Shown here one piece after another: positions 11,701-25,062 of a stretch of 64,000 nucleotides of DNA; position 1 is the first letter of the stretch, and each line of letters begins with the position of its first letter. Source of the stretch: Straminergon stramineum (taxonomy: Eukaryota > Streptophyta > Bryopsida > Hypnales > Calliergonaceae); the NCBI GenBank assembly GCA_963920665.1, contig OY987266.1:19208248-19272247 (forward strand), given 5' to 3'. The notes below the pieces were generated by a model. It was not told the DNA's origin. It worked only from the letters and a program-made list of their open reading frames with translations, and did not search any database. Made by a program: the position numbers and the translations under genes.

Positions 11701-12610
11701 ATATTCTTAAAATTCAATATTTTACAACAATATGAACCTTGGATCTATATCTATGGTTTGTTGATTTTCTAATTTTAGAATGACATGGTAACTTTGGTTT
11801 ATACCATAATATGCACACTATTATATACATCTATGATGAAAACTTTAGATTTTCCTAGTATGTTTTGTAATTAATATGAATTTTCTTCATTTTTTTTCTT
11901 AAAAATTTGACAATAATTTCAAATGTTCCCAAAAAACTTTAGAAATTTCATGAATTTAAGTAGACATGTGATTTCATTTTTGAAAAATGAATACAAAATT
12001 TTTCATTCTTATCTAGTTGCAAAATGGCAGTAAATAGAGTGATGGACACTAAGCCTTGAAATCAATGGTTATGGCCCATCCTTCTAGATTTAATCCCCTC
12101 CTAGTTCTCACCCCTAAACGTCCATGATTCTAGTCATTGGCACTACAAAAACAATCTAAATAATACAATAAGTGGCAATGTTACAAACATGACAATGACC
12201 CTTTCCCATCACCCATCACCATTGTCAGAACCAATCCATCATATCAAGCCTTTCCTCCCCAATTTGCAATGTAGTATACTAGTATGCACTGCCAAAAAAT
12301 CATGATGTACACACTCTCCATCGATCTAGATATAAAGCAATGGCTTCTAATCTTTTGTTATGTTTGAAAGATCTAGTTGTCCCGCAAATCTTTGAACTTG
12401 CAAGCGAGATAAACAAACTTCCTAGTTAATTTCCTAATTTTGCTAGTTGCAAAGTTGAAAGTTTTCCAGCATAGTTTGATCTATTGAGAGGAGCATTTAG
12501 TTTTATGCAAGCTTAAAATTGTAGTTTTTTTCTACTGAACATTAGTACCTCAGTTTTGGCAATTGTGAATATATAGTGCATTCAATTTGTAAGTTGGTAA
12601 AGGAGGCTGT
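8724..12610. other. Long AT-rich non-coding stretch
   Basis: No gene was recognised. Scattered features are a TGTTGGGAGC start at 9059 and GGGTTAG repeats near 9135-9160, which could be part of a decayed LTR but have no identified partner. The rest has no readable frame. Confidence 0.4.
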
Positions 12611-12796
12611 TGTTGGATAATGCTCGTGACATTCTTTAGACTTCACTTACTCTCATGTACAAATAGACTTCATTCATCACTATAGACTCATTATTGTAGA
12701 TTCAATGATCCTTGTTTACTTGTATTTATATGTCACCATTCAATGCACTTTATACCATTGAAAACTACTTTTAGATGCTCAGAGTTTCTTTCAACA
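12611..12796 (+). repeat. Copia 5' LTR
   Basis: 186 bp, TGTTGGATAATG to TTTCAACA. It aligns along its length to 27348-27519, with shared blocks such as TTTAGACTTCACTTAC, CATTCAATG and GATGCTCAGAGTTTC. The two LTRs differ by many substitutions and small indels, so the insertion is old. Confidence 0.85.
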
Positions 12797-12810
12797 TAGT
12801 ATCCAAGCGA
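12797..12810 (+). other. Degenerate primer-binding site
   Basis: TAGTATCCAAGC directly follows the 5' LTR. It resembles TGGTATCAGAGC, the initiator-Met tRNA primer site of many plant copia elements, with changed bases. Confidence 0.6.
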
Positions 12811-13029
12811 CAAGCTAAAGTGTTGACTTACAAAGAGTAGTACTTGATACAACAAGAGAATCAAAGTGCATCGAAGTGTAAACTTTGAAAGAGCAATACT
12901 TGACGTAGCAAAGAATTAGAATACCACTAGTACGAGAACAAAGATCAATCTAGTGAAGCTCTACTCTTAGAGCTAATAAGACTAAGATTGCAAAAATGGT
13001 AGAAGGCTCAAGCATAGCCTTTAGAGAAG

Positions 13030-13640
13030 CAAATAAGCTAAAAGGCTTGACAAATTATGTATGGTTTGTCAAGATGAGAGTAATGTTGAGGTCAGGAGGT
13101 CAATGGGGGATTATAGATGAAGAATAGAACATTGTATATCTAGTTACAATTGATGATGAAGCATTTATCAAGGCACAACTAAAAAAAAAGAAAGCATTAG
13201 CATGCAAACTCATATTGCTTTCAATTCTTCAAAATTCAGTTGACATAATTGCATACTATTTAGATCCCACTAATTTTTGGAAAGCTATGAAGGATAAGTT
13301 CTAATTGGGAGATCAATCTTAGATCCTTACATAAATGAGCTAGCTTCAATCACTGAAAATTACTAAAGGCTCATCTATAGAAGAGTACATTAAATGAGCA
13401 AGGGAAATATGGGGGAGAGGTTGTTTGATTGCATTATCAATTAGATAGTTCTAAATGGATTGTCGAGATCACACGAAAATACAATGCAAATTCTTATTTA
13501 CCTAAATATGAGAATGTCATTTGAGAAACTCAATGCTTCTTCGATGTTAGAATCACACTAGAGGCAATATCATCTACAATAATTGGAAGAAGATAAGGCG
13601 CTTACAATGACTCAAAAACAAGAGAATCAACAACTATAGA
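13030..13640 (+). pseudogene. Copia gag remnant
   Basis: Frames carry gag-like text such as LTNYVWFVKMRVMLRS followed by DPTNFWKAMKDKF and SSIEEYIK, matching the copia gag (UBN2-type) region. Stops and frameshifts interrupt it, and it is not functional. Confidence 0.65.
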
Positions 13641-13715
13641 ACAAGGGACTTGGAGACCGATTTCAACATTATTAAAGGAGGGGATATCCAATCTGTTGTT
13701 ATCTAGGACATGGAT

Positions 13716-15060
13716 TGTCATGCCCCTATCTCCTTAGGGTGCCCGAAGTGCCTTAGTGAGCAAAGGGGACCTTGGAGGTGACTTCCCAAGCTTTGCAATA
13801 GTCTAAGAAGGGAGAAATGAGAGACTCCCGAGCAAATAGGGCACAATAGTGTTATGGATAAGAAGAGCATAGTAGCATGTCATACAGATTTGGAAAGCTA
13901 TTGAGAAGACTTTTCTAACCGTCCAAAGAACATGTGATTTGCACTAGCAAGATAGAAGTTATGGTTGTTCAAAGTTGGGGTATCCTAGTGGCTCCGGGAC
14001 ATTCAAAGGCTAGATGTGAGGGGTTCTTAAAGAATCACTCAACAAAGCATGGCATGTAGCATATCATTGGAAAGCTACAAAGACAAAGAACCTAGAATGA
14101 CAAGCATTACGAAGTTTCAAGACATGAGACAAAAGTTATGGCCAAGAGAAGGGCCGTGGTGAAGGCATGACGCCACTTTCGGTGAACCCGAATCTTTGGA
14201 GGGCCATAACTTTGTGAGAACTTGTCCAAATGGGACAAGTGAGCAGTCCATCGGCATCTACTCGTTGTGTAGATATTCAAAATGGTCTTGCATGTGGGAT
14301 TTGAATCATTAACTGCAAAGTTATGCCGTTTGGAAGTTCGGGAGTCCAAACGGGGTTGGAACTTAGCAATTTCGGTTGGAAATGGGTGGTCTTCCAAAAT
14401 CCAAGGGGGTGGTTTGCAAAATGCCACAAAAAGTACTATAGGAGGGGTTGGTCTCTCTCCTCACTCACTCCTGGAGCCTTGGTAAGTTCTAGTGACTCAA
14501 GGTTGGTGATGCAACTTCACCAACGGCTTCAAAGCTCCATGGGACACTTGTGTTGGTGTTCCGGGGCACTGGTTGGTTGGAGTGCTACTCCTTGCTAGGC
14601 CTTTGGCAATATGTATTTAGTTGTGAATCTCGATTAGTATTGGTGTGAGAGTAGCAAATACACAACAGGCCTAGTATGGAGTGGGGTGACAACCAAAGGC
14701 GGTTAGGATCGTGGTGAGTAGTGTCACCATGAGTCTTAGCATAGTAAGATGGAAGTTCCGCCCCATGTCACCAAGTGACATGTCAAGTATCATGAGTGGA
14801 GTGCGTGTTAGTAGTCTTGGGGACTAGGACCTAGTAGTGCAAGTTGGAAATGAGAACTAATATTGTGAGTGTATGGCATGTACAGTGTTAGTTAGTTTGG
14901 ACTCAAATGATATTGGAATTGAAGCATGGTGAGCCCTGAAAGCTGTGAAGGGCTCTAAGGCTCTTTAGAGTTATAAAGTGTTACTAGGGCCATGATATGG
15001 ATATTTAAGTCATAGATATTTTGGATGAGGCTATTTTAGACCTTTGTTTGTAAGTAGACC
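13716..15060. mobile_element. Foreign block inside copia gag, possibly a solo LTR
   Basis: The block starts with TGTCATGCCCC, a start typical of plant gypsy-type LTRs, and separates the gag remnant from its zinc knuckle. Its base composition is less AT-rich than the host element. No convincing right end or target duplication was found, so solo LTR is only a suggestion. No domain is readable in its frames. Confidence 0.35.
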
Positions 15061-15070
15061 ATTGATATAT

Positions 15071-15300
15071 TGTTACAACTGCAGGAAGCCTGGACACATA
15101 ATGAAAGATTGTCGACTCACATAGAATCAACAACGATAAGGAAACTCTCAAGGAGGTATAAACTTTGCCAATTCTATTGAGTTTTTTGACTTCTATCTAG
15201 TTCAATCTTATTACAATCTGTGTTATAATATTGCATGGGATAATAGACCTTGGTAATTAGACAATAGTGCATTAGGGTATATAACCATGGATTCACCACA
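15071..15300 (+). pseudogene. Copia zinc knuckle and protease remnant
   Basis: At 15071-15112 the frame reads CYNCRKPGHIMKDC, a perfect CX2CX4HX4C retroviral-type zinc knuckle. It is followed at about 15,240-15,290 by text aligning with the copia protease active-site region (WLLDSGA expected, here decayed around DNSALGYIT). A stop lies five codons after the last Cys. Confidence 0.75.
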
Positions 15301-15319
15301 AATTCAATCATTAGCCTAG

Positions 15320-17740
15320 TACTTTGAGCATAGAGATTAGAGAAATTAAAACAAGAAGAGATAAACCCATCCCATTAGAAGATATTTGGCCCCATTAGAA
15401 GACTGCAAGTTTCGGCACTGGAGAATTTAGTGATTTATGCCACTACAACATGCTAGTGTGGTCAAGAGGAGACCACGTTAGATTTATTTTTTGAATTTTA
15501 TTTCCGACTTCTTTTTCAATTTCAGGACAAAAAAAAGTATTTATGACAATTGATTGTTGTTAGTCATGTCTTCATTGCTACATGAACAATGTGGAGAACA
15601 AGCCCAAAATGGCCCCCTATCTTTTCCAAATCTCATTTAATACATAAATGGATTGAACAATGCAACTATGTGAATTGATTCAAGATCAATAAATTTGAGT
15701 TGAGTTTCCTATGTCCAAAGTATGATGAAAAACTTGATTTCTATTGGTGCTATTTCTGATTGCGGAAACAAGGTAATATCAAATAGTCATGGTTCCTGTT
15801 CTATTGACGTAATCATCCCACATATAAAATATAAATATTATTGTATACATACAATTGCAATTCTTTAATTATTTTTCCAATTTTAATCCATTGTCAATTG
15901 GTCCAGTCTCTAATCTATTAACCTAATTACTACAAATGCAATTATGCAAAATCACAACTTTGTAAGGTCAATTTGTCACAATTATGCAAAGTATGCAAAA
16001 GTTAAAGTTCATTCCTGTGAATTACGCTCCAGTCAATTAAACACAACTTCTTTCTTTCTCCAACTCCATTTGCAACCAACAACAAGTCAATTGGTCCATT
16101 TTCCCACTTGTTAAACTCTTAGTTTGTATAAGTTTGTCAATTTAACTGGGTACTTAAACAATAACTGATATTGTGGAAAAGCTGTAAACTATTCCTAATT
16201 GCTCATAATTAATGTCAAATTGTCTAGCACTTGGCTCCTATAGAATCTATTTGTCAATTAGCCAATTCTACTCTAATTCCTAGTCACTAATCATATCTAA
16301 AGCAATATTATATCACTTGCACTATCTCAAATTGACTACTTGACATCTCAACTATCAACAACAACCAAGATATTACTTAAATATAATTGGGACAATTTGC
16401 CAAATAATACCAAAGTACTTGATCTCCTCTACATGTCAATTTTTCCATTGTTCACATACATATAGACCACATCAATGGTTATCACTTTAACTCCAAATTA
16501 TCTCTCACAGACAATTAGACTACAACGACAACCAATTTAATACATTAACACATGTTGACAATTAGACTAAGTAATTCCAAAAATCTTTGCCAGTCATTGG
16601 CTACTAATTCCCACTATACTCACTGTCTAATTGACTTCTCAAATTAGACCTTACACTTGGCTATTTCCACAAGCTATGACTGCTTATACTCATCATCAAA
16701 TTGCTTTACTTAAGAGTTCCAATCACTGGATACTCAATAGTTGAAGAACTCCACAGACTACTCGTCTTCCATAGCTCTCTTGATTGTCTAATTGACCTCG
16801 ATTATAATTAAATGAATTAAGCCTTATCTCGGCATACAACTTATCTGTCTAATTGATTTAAATTCCAACTTCTAAATAATACCAATCATTGGTAATTCAA
16901 CTACTTTCTTTGATTTCTTTCACAGACAAGTAGACAATATTTATATATTTTTAACCACCTTAGCCAATCACTAGCTTAAGTCAGACATTACTAAACTTAT
17001 AAGTTTTCAATCACCGATGCTCTCACAACAAGACTTATTGGACTAAAAACAAAAGAATGAACTATGACAATCCCTACCTAATTGACAACTTGACTCATGC
17101 ACACACACAAGGAGTCTCCATTGCTTCACACAATAGAGCATGACTAATTGCCAATCCCTAGCTAAATTAAGAAATTGATGCACTCTTTAAGAAATCAGCT
17201 GCTCTCAACAAGAAAAGACAATTTGACCAACCTTACAACTCTCTTCAATTAAATGAACAAAAGAACACAAAACAAGCACCAATCCCTGGCAATTAGACAA
17301 AAACTACAAAGCCAATCACTAGCTATACAATCGAATAGACGAATAGATAGATTTGCATTAAAATTGAAGGAATGCACAAGTATAATTGACAAGGCGAGCA
17401 ATTGGTGCAAACGCTGAGAGAGCGATGAAAATCACAATCGATTAGTCTTATGCTTCTTGGCCGTAACTAACTCATAATTAACTGCAATGTCTATTTGTCT
17501 AACTACTTTGATTCCAAATTAACCCTAACTCCTTATCCGGCTATCTAATGGTCCTTTTCATATTAGTATGTCTATTTGACCTAATTCACATCCTAATCAG
17601 CTGTAAAGCTATTCTAATTGGTCCATTAGTCTTTCACTTTCATAATGTATGCAAAAGTAATCCAAAAAGTATGTCTACAATCCATCAAACATATTGGATT
17701 GTTTTAGAAATACTATGCATGCATTAGCAATAATGTCCAC
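15320..17740. other. Non-coding block rich in recurring AATTG / CAATCACT motifs
   Basis: This lies between the protease and integrase remnants of the copia element. From about 15,880 to 17,650 two short themes recur many times on both strands: GACAATTAGAC or GTCTAATTGAC, and CCAATCACTGG or CAATCACTAGC. Spacing is irregular. No protein is readable. The origin is unknown; it may be an inserted element or a decayed satellite. Confidence 0.4.
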
Positions 17741-18720
17741 ATTCAGATATTGCTACCTTATGGCATAGACACCTATGGCATCTCAGTTATGCAAGCCATC
17801 ATATCTTATCTAACTCATTAAATATCGATGGTCTTCCCAACATTAACTGATAGCAACTAGTATGCCAATATTGCCTTGCCGGAAAACAATAGAGGGAGTA
17901 ATTTTCATGCCACACACTCAATTGCTCAAGAAAGACGGGGTTTCATATTCACTTTGATCTTATCAGTCCCATGCAACAAGCCTCTCTAGGTGGTTTGTGA
18001 TTTGTGCTTGTCTTCACAAACGATTTTTCACCTATAGTATGGGGATATTTTCTCAAGGACAAAAGTGAAACTTTCTCAATGTTTTGCATTTTCAAACAAG
18101 TGATAGAAAAAAAATGGGAACATAATCTAGGTATTGTGATTTGATATAGGAGGAGAATATGTATCAGGGAAATTTTTAAATTATTGCAATACTTATGGAA
18201 TATGCTAAGAACTGATTCAAATACACACGCCTCAAATCCTCAACAAAATGGGGTCTTTGATCAAAGAAATTGCTCAATTATGGAACGTGTAAGAAGTATT
18301 TCACATGCTTGTCAACTTCCAACTTACTTGTGGTCAAAGGCATAGCAATTGCCACATACCTTATTAACAAAAGCCCCATAAGAGCCAATAGTGGACAAAC
18401 TTCCGAAGCCGGGTATTCAAACTGTACAAAGCCCAACATTTCAAATTTGAAAATGTTTTGATCCCTGTCATATGAACTTATTCCAAAGGAAAATAGACCC
18501 AAGATTTATAACAAAACATAGAGGTACATGTTCTTGGGATACAATATTGAAACAAAAGAATATGGACTTTACAGTGCTCTCAGTAGAAAAATAGTCATCA
18601 GTCAAGACATCATCTTTGATGAATCCAAAGTTCGATTCCACAACTTGCAAAACCAAACTTTTGTAGATGATATCATTAGTCTTCCTATAGCAATAGAATC
18701 TCACAACTTACAACACTGAA
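17740..18720 (+). pseudogene. Copia integrase remnant
   Basis: Readable pieces in order are TLWHRHLWHLSYAS (GAG-pre-integrase), NDFSPIVWGYFLKDKSETF, PQQNGVFDQR at about 18,236, ATYLINKSPIRAN at about 18,350, and MFLGYNIETKEYGLY...QDIIFDES at about 18,528-18,630. These are classic copia integrase segments. Several stops and frame changes break them. Confidence 0.85.
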
Positions 18721-19079
18721 GTCAATACACCGAAACTAAAGGCACCAAAAGACAAGGTGCCAAAAGCAACAAAACTCAAGATTTTTAAGAATCAAAATAC
18801 CTAGTAGTATTATAGCCATCTATTCCTAGATCGTCAAATGAAACCTAGTACCTCGGGATCATCACCAACCACCAAGCTCCTCACCTTTGTCTATAATGCA
18901 CTAGAAACATAAATGACCCATGCTTGCAGACCCAAATGCTAGACTACATGATGTTATATGCTACTCCACCTGCAACAACATCCTTTCTGTAAAGCTACAA
19001 GATTTTTGGACACTTGCTTCCAAATTAAATGTTCAATCTCTTGACTTCAATATTGCAATTAGACAGAAAGGCTAGAAGA

Positions 19080-19735
19080 GTGCTATTCAAAGTGAGATTA
19101 ATTATATTTTCAAGAACTGAATGTGGCAAGTAGTTGATCAACCCACTAATAAGACACTTATCATTGCAAAGTGGATTCTTAAGACCAATGAAAATATGAA
19201 TGGTAGAATTGACAAACTAGAATAGTTGCAAGAAGATTTCAACAATAAGAGGGAATTGATTATCAAGATATCTTTGCGCTAGTTGTCCGATGGTCAACCA
19301 TTCTCCTAATATTGGCACTAGTCACCCAATAAAACTAGTCATTTTCACAAATGGACGTTATAACAATTTTCTTAAATGGAACAATTACTAAAGACATATT
19401 TATGAAAATCCCAGATGGATTTCCTCATTTCCTAGTGCCACTAATATTATCAAGGTATGCAAAATTGAAAAAGTTTTGTACGTATTAAATCAAGCTCCTA
19501 AGGCTTGGTATCAAAAAATCAATCCTTGGTTGCTAAATCAAGAACTTATTTGAAGTCAAAGTGATCCAAATCTCTATTACTCGAAACAAGATAGAAAAAT
19601 GACCATTTTGCTCTTTTATGTCAATGACTTATTAATCATAGGTGACAATCATGAATAGATCACACAACTGAAAATGAAAGTTCAATGCAAATTTGACTTG
19701 ACTAACTCATTAGAAAAAATATGAACCCTTTAAGG
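19080..19735 (+). pseudogene. Copia reverse transcriptase remnant
   Basis: Pieces of the RT domain follow the integrase: MWQVVDQPTNKTLI, KWILKTNENMNGRIDK, and a YVND sequence at about 19,615 where YVDD is expected (one catalytic Asp is Asn). Stops are frequent. Homology stops at about 19,735, in the middle of the expected RT-RNase H region. Confidence 0.8.
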
Positions 19736-22700
19736 GGTTGTGAGTCCTGGACATCAAGAAACGGCAGGGAACTATGGCCGGAAAAAAAAGAGCTTTTCTG
19801 GAACATCCCAGGAACTAGGCACCCATCCAATCATTTCAAAGCTAAAAACTTCATTTTTCTGGACCTCTTTTTGGTTCCTATATCATTCTAAACTTGAGCA
19901 AATGCCAATATATATACAAGGTAATACTTGACACAAGATAGAACAATCATCCAAATAAATTTTGGTCACAATAAAGAAGAGCAAACAAGTATACTCGAGA
20001 TCCAGAACCATATATTACAGTTTTTGATGCATAAGCAAGTTGTAGAGATTTTCCAGTATGAAGTATGAAATTTTCCAAAAAAATTGATGTATCTATCTTG
20101 TGTCCAGACATTCTTCTTGAGGCTAAGAACCTCACTTGCACCCATGCAAACCAACAAACATGAAGTAAGTTAGAATATGTATGTCAGGTGTCTACAGTTC
20201 TTAGCACTTGTTATCGTTTTCACTTGTAGAATATAAGACAACAAGAATCAATCAAAATCCCCAACATTTCCAAGACCTGAGCATGCACAGTATTAGATTG
20301 CAATGAAGAAGAAGCCATGAGATTGCGTGGTGTATAATAGACAGAAGCTACCAAGAAAAATTTGTTAAAGAAAAATTGCAAAGGCTACAGTGAAAGTGCA
20401 AGCTAACTGTGATGTGGACTCTCTTTAGCTACGTTGTGGAGGATTAAAGGATTCAAGTAAAGGCTCTCAAGAGAAAGATAAGTAATCCTAGCAATTTCTC
20501 TCTCAAGAAGATGGTCATTTGCTTGAATGGGCGGCATAAAACATGGTTAGTAACTCTGAGCTGCACCATGCCTCATTGATGGGCTCTTACACACCATAAG
20601 GTTGAAAAAATAAATAGTAATTTAATGAAGCCCCCAATTTTTGAATGCCAGTTGTTTCCTCCAATAATTTCATAGTGCCATATTTAGACAATAATGGTAC
20701 TATGTCTAAGAATAATCCTTGGTTCAACTACTAGTATCTAAATTATATTAGGAAAATTTCAGCTCAAGTGGTAATCCCTTGAATAAAGTATTCTTCACAT
20801 ATAGGGATTTAAATCACTTCATACGTATAGTGACTATGTAAATTCATGTATGGTGGTAAATGTATTGATACATACCAACCATATGATTAGAAGTCTAGTC
20901 TGTCTCCCCTAAGCATGAGTCTTAGTAATAAATGGGAAGAAGGGTGGGAATTTAAACCTTGCACCAATGGCAGAAAACATATATTTAAAAAAAAATATCA
21001 TGGTCATATGGACAACAGAATTCATCTTCTTCTAAAATTGTTTCGCATTCAAAGTACAATATTTCTAGAAATTCGAGTATGAGTACATGTCATGTGACTA
21101 GTACTTAAAGAAAGGTCTAGAAAAAAAGGTTTTTAATCTAGTACATCCCAATTTCTTAGGCAGTTATTCTATCATTTTCCTATTGAGAGTTACAATGCAG
21201 TATTAAGTTACAATTTTACTACTAGTTCTCATATAGAGCTAGATGCAAATTGAAATAAATCCCTAGCATCATCCATATGCAAGTAGACTCAGATTGTGCA
21301 AATATTGTAGCACCAACTCAAAATATGTCAAAAACAATCCTTTTGTTTTCAAAACTGCAAGGAGAAACTTTAATGTCAAGGAGTGATTTTTCTTAGCATT
21401 TCTCTCTTGAACAAGTGAAAGCATTCCTTAGCCATCATCACAAAGGAAAAATACCCATAGTTTACAATAGAAGATATATAAGTATGCCAAAAATTGAATA
21501 TACTTGTATAAGCTTACTTTACAACTTAGAAAACAATGCAAAGTATCTAAAACATAAAGTGAAAGAGAAGGTTTTTTTGAGGAGTGTAGGCATTGTCTTG
21601 AATCCAATATATCTCTAAGAAGTTTGGGGCCTCACTTGTGCCCATCCCAAAAACACAACACAAATGTATAGTTAGTGAGGATACATGAGGTGTCTACAAC
21701 CCACAAACACATGTTATAGCTTTTACAAGGAGAAACCATGCCAAGACAAAAAATTACTACTTCCTCAAATATTCAAAAATCTCAAAGAGAATAACCATCA
21801 AGGAACCTGAATAGAGTTAGTTTGTGAGGATGCCATGAAAGCAGCAAAATAACTCAGTGACTTCACAGAGATATGCAAGTAATAGAGCACCAACTCAAAA
21901 GTTCTTCTAAAATTTCATTGTTCATAGTTCTACAACCACTTAGGTCCTATGTAGTACTTAGCTATCTCAAGCTCATAATATAGTGGTTCAAAGTCGTTTT
22001 GATTTAAGGCAATCAAATATGCTGTTCACATAAAAACTCCAGCTTCGAAACAATAAATAACCCAAGCATTCAAAGTTATTGAGTCATGTGTTTTAATTTA
22101 ATGTAGTTGTTTTAATGTGGCTTAACCCATGTCTCAGCCAGTATGTTGCATCCATTGCATGCAAGTTCACCTACCTTGTATAATAAATATCTTTGGTAGC
22201 TCAAGAGTACAACAAGTCATTGAGGTGAGTAAATCCATTGAATTAGCTTCCTCTAATTAATTTGTTTAGTATGTACAAACTGAGTTTGGTACAGCACTAA
22301 ACGACCCCATCAAATCAGCCAGGTTTGACTAGTAAAAAGTCCCTGGAATATGAGCAATTCAAGCAAGCCTTCGGTCACATAGATTTAATTTGCAGTACAT
22401 GTTATAATCAAGATGTAAATCTTTAATTAGAAAAGATTTTGCGCCCTCATAAAATCTTCCATCATGCTTCATATATACTCTGGAATATGAACAGCATGTG
22501 AAGGCATATCTTTATTAGGCTACAAATCAAAGCATGGCATATTATGAGTTGGTATAAATTAACAGATGTGAATGTTTAAATATAGTTCCTATGGTCAATA
22601 TATAAGCCACATCCTCTCACATTTGAAATGCACCCAAAAATGACCAACATATAACAACTTTTTCATATCCCCATAAATGAACAAATTTTATAAGTAAAAA

Positions 22701-24450
22701 TCTGCCCCTATTCATGGGCAACTTGTGAATTTAGAAGAGAAACATGGTGATCCCGATCCTCTTTTGTATATTAGGGATATTAGAATTCCAACCTTATAAC
22801 TACTCTATTGTACTACGATATCCTAGATTCTAGCTATCGAAGTTCGAACATAAATCTTATGTCGAAGACTTGAAGTAGAAATCTAGAAAAAAAGATCCTT
22901 TTTTCTGGTACATCCCATCTTAACTGGGCACTTATCTAACTCTCTTCAAGTTTGAAAAATTGTTTTACAAATACTTGTCTATTTTTCCGTTTGCTTGATT
23001 TGGATCAGTGCTTTAAGCTATCATTCTCATGCACTAGTTTTTTGCATTACTATGTATAGTTTGACAGTGATTTTTTGTCAAGGCAAAATTTACCACATAT
23101 ATTTGTGTCTACAAGTTCATAGCATATTTTCATACTAACCTTGTGTGCAAACATGTCTAACAATATGTTTTTTTCATAAAGGCCTTCACTATATTTATAA
23201 AACAATGTAGGAAAGCTTTACAATTGTATCCAAATGCAATATAAGCAACTTTCATAATACATATATATTGTAAAGTTTCTACCAAATAGAATACAAATGA
23301 ACCAACTATAGTAATACGGTATTCATAAAGTTTCCGAAATGCTCTGAGAAGTCATGGGCCTCACGTGTGCCCATCCCAAAAACCAAACAACGAATTGCAA
23401 AGTCAGTGAGGATACATCAAGTGTCTTAAGCCCATAACATGTGTTATTGCCTTCACACGGAAAACATAAGAAAACAACAACGAATACCAAATAATACTCA
23501 AGAATATAAAACCTGAGACAATGCAGTGTTAGATTGTGACAACGCCATTATTTTCACCACACCACAGCAACATAGCACCTTGCTAGCTTCTACAGTAACG
23601 TATCCAGTAAAGAAGTTGAATAGCCACCCTAGCTTGTGCTTTGTACACCGCTCAGGAGAGTAGTACGCATAGAGCAGTTTGAAAGTCCCAAAAATCATCC
23701 AACTTGTATTACCAGAGCTTTTTTACTCTTGTTCAATCCTTCAAGAAGTTCATCATTCATTTCACAATCTATGGTTTCACCATCTGGACAATGCTAGCAA
23801 GGCTCTACTTTGGTTAGTATCAGCCAATTACTTAGGTATTAAATTTGGCATACTAGGGCCCAATTAAGAGAGTGCCATACTTACTTATTACCAACTAGCT
23901 CCATCTCTGAGGTTTGATCTAGTAGTTGGCTAGTTTAACTGCATGTTGATTATGCAGGTTGTGAATTAATATTCAGTATAGACCATTGCTTTACTAATGA
24001 TCTTCGAAATCTCATGTATGTCCATTGTATAACAACTAATTGTTAGTTTTTTAGTGAGTTATTTTATGGCACTATTTAGCCATAAGCTAACCACCACCCA
24101 AAAATGGGGTATCAAATGAATGTCCCTCTTGTAAAATGATATAATATAAAGAGGGAGGGTGGGTGGGATTTTATCTATTTTCAACATGGCAAAAATAGAA
24201 ATTATTCAAGAGCTGTGTATTTTTGGATATAAGAATCCAAAGTCTTTTTAGGCATGTGTATTTTTTCCGTGTCACTATCCTCAACACTATTGTACTCCAT
24301 AAGATGATATATTCTAGTATTTGTGTAGTATGCGTTAGTCTCATAACTAGCGCTTGATAATGAAATCTAGAAAAAAAATAAAAAAATTTCTCCAGCCAAC
24401 GAACTGCACTCTGCAAAGCCTCATTCAAGTAGGACAGTTCAATTCAAGAA
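19736..24450. repeat. Three diverged direct repeats of about 1.3-1.8 kb
   Basis: Unit starts near 19,785, 21,119 and 22,881 share a TCTGG(A/T)ACATCCCA-type block followed by GGCAC or GGCAG. Each unit later contains a CCTCAC(T/G)TG(C/T)(G/A)CCCAT block (about 20,129, 21,631 and 23,361), then GGTGTCTACA-like sequence and a GCAGTGTTAGATTG-like sequence (about 20,289 and 23,522). The array lies inside the copia element and is non-coding. Its last part (about 24,540-24,700) is AT-rich with a TTA microsatellite. Confidence 0.55.
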
Positions 24451-25062
24451 TTAAAAATATATTAAAAAAATTATTAAAAACATTAATCTTAAAATAAATT
24501 AAAAATTAAAAAATTGTGAGATTTGATGTGGCATGAGTGCGACCACGTCATATTGATATTATTATTTTATTATTATTATTATTATTTATTATTATTATTT
24601 AATATTTAAAAAATATTTAAAAATATTTTTTAAATAAAAAATATACATTTTCAAATATATTTTCATATTTTCATATTTTTTTCATATTTTTTTATTGTGT
24701 TACTATTCATCATTGATGATAAATAGTGACCACTATTCATCAAAGGCGTTGAGCGTTCCTTTGAGGGGAACTTTTCAAAGGGAAGCAATCCCTTTTAGAG
24801 CTGAATTTTTTTCTAATTTAGGGCATGCCAACAACTGCTTAAGAGCATAAATTCACAAAAGTTCAAACAACATATTCATTGGACCATAAGGCTACATTAC
24901 AAAATTGCTAGGGAGATTGTGTTCCGACACCACTACCAATCAACCTCAACACAGAGCTGCACAAGAACATGGGCATAGACCTAATCAATACAACAATCTA
25001 CACATCACTCATCAAAAGTTTACTCTATCTAATTCACATAGGGTCAAACATCTACTTTGCAA

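Noticed and set aside
14107..14598. Overlapping open frames on both strands within the block inside copia gag
   Set aside because: No domain similarity and mutual overlap. They follow from the less AT-rich composition of a probable LTR.
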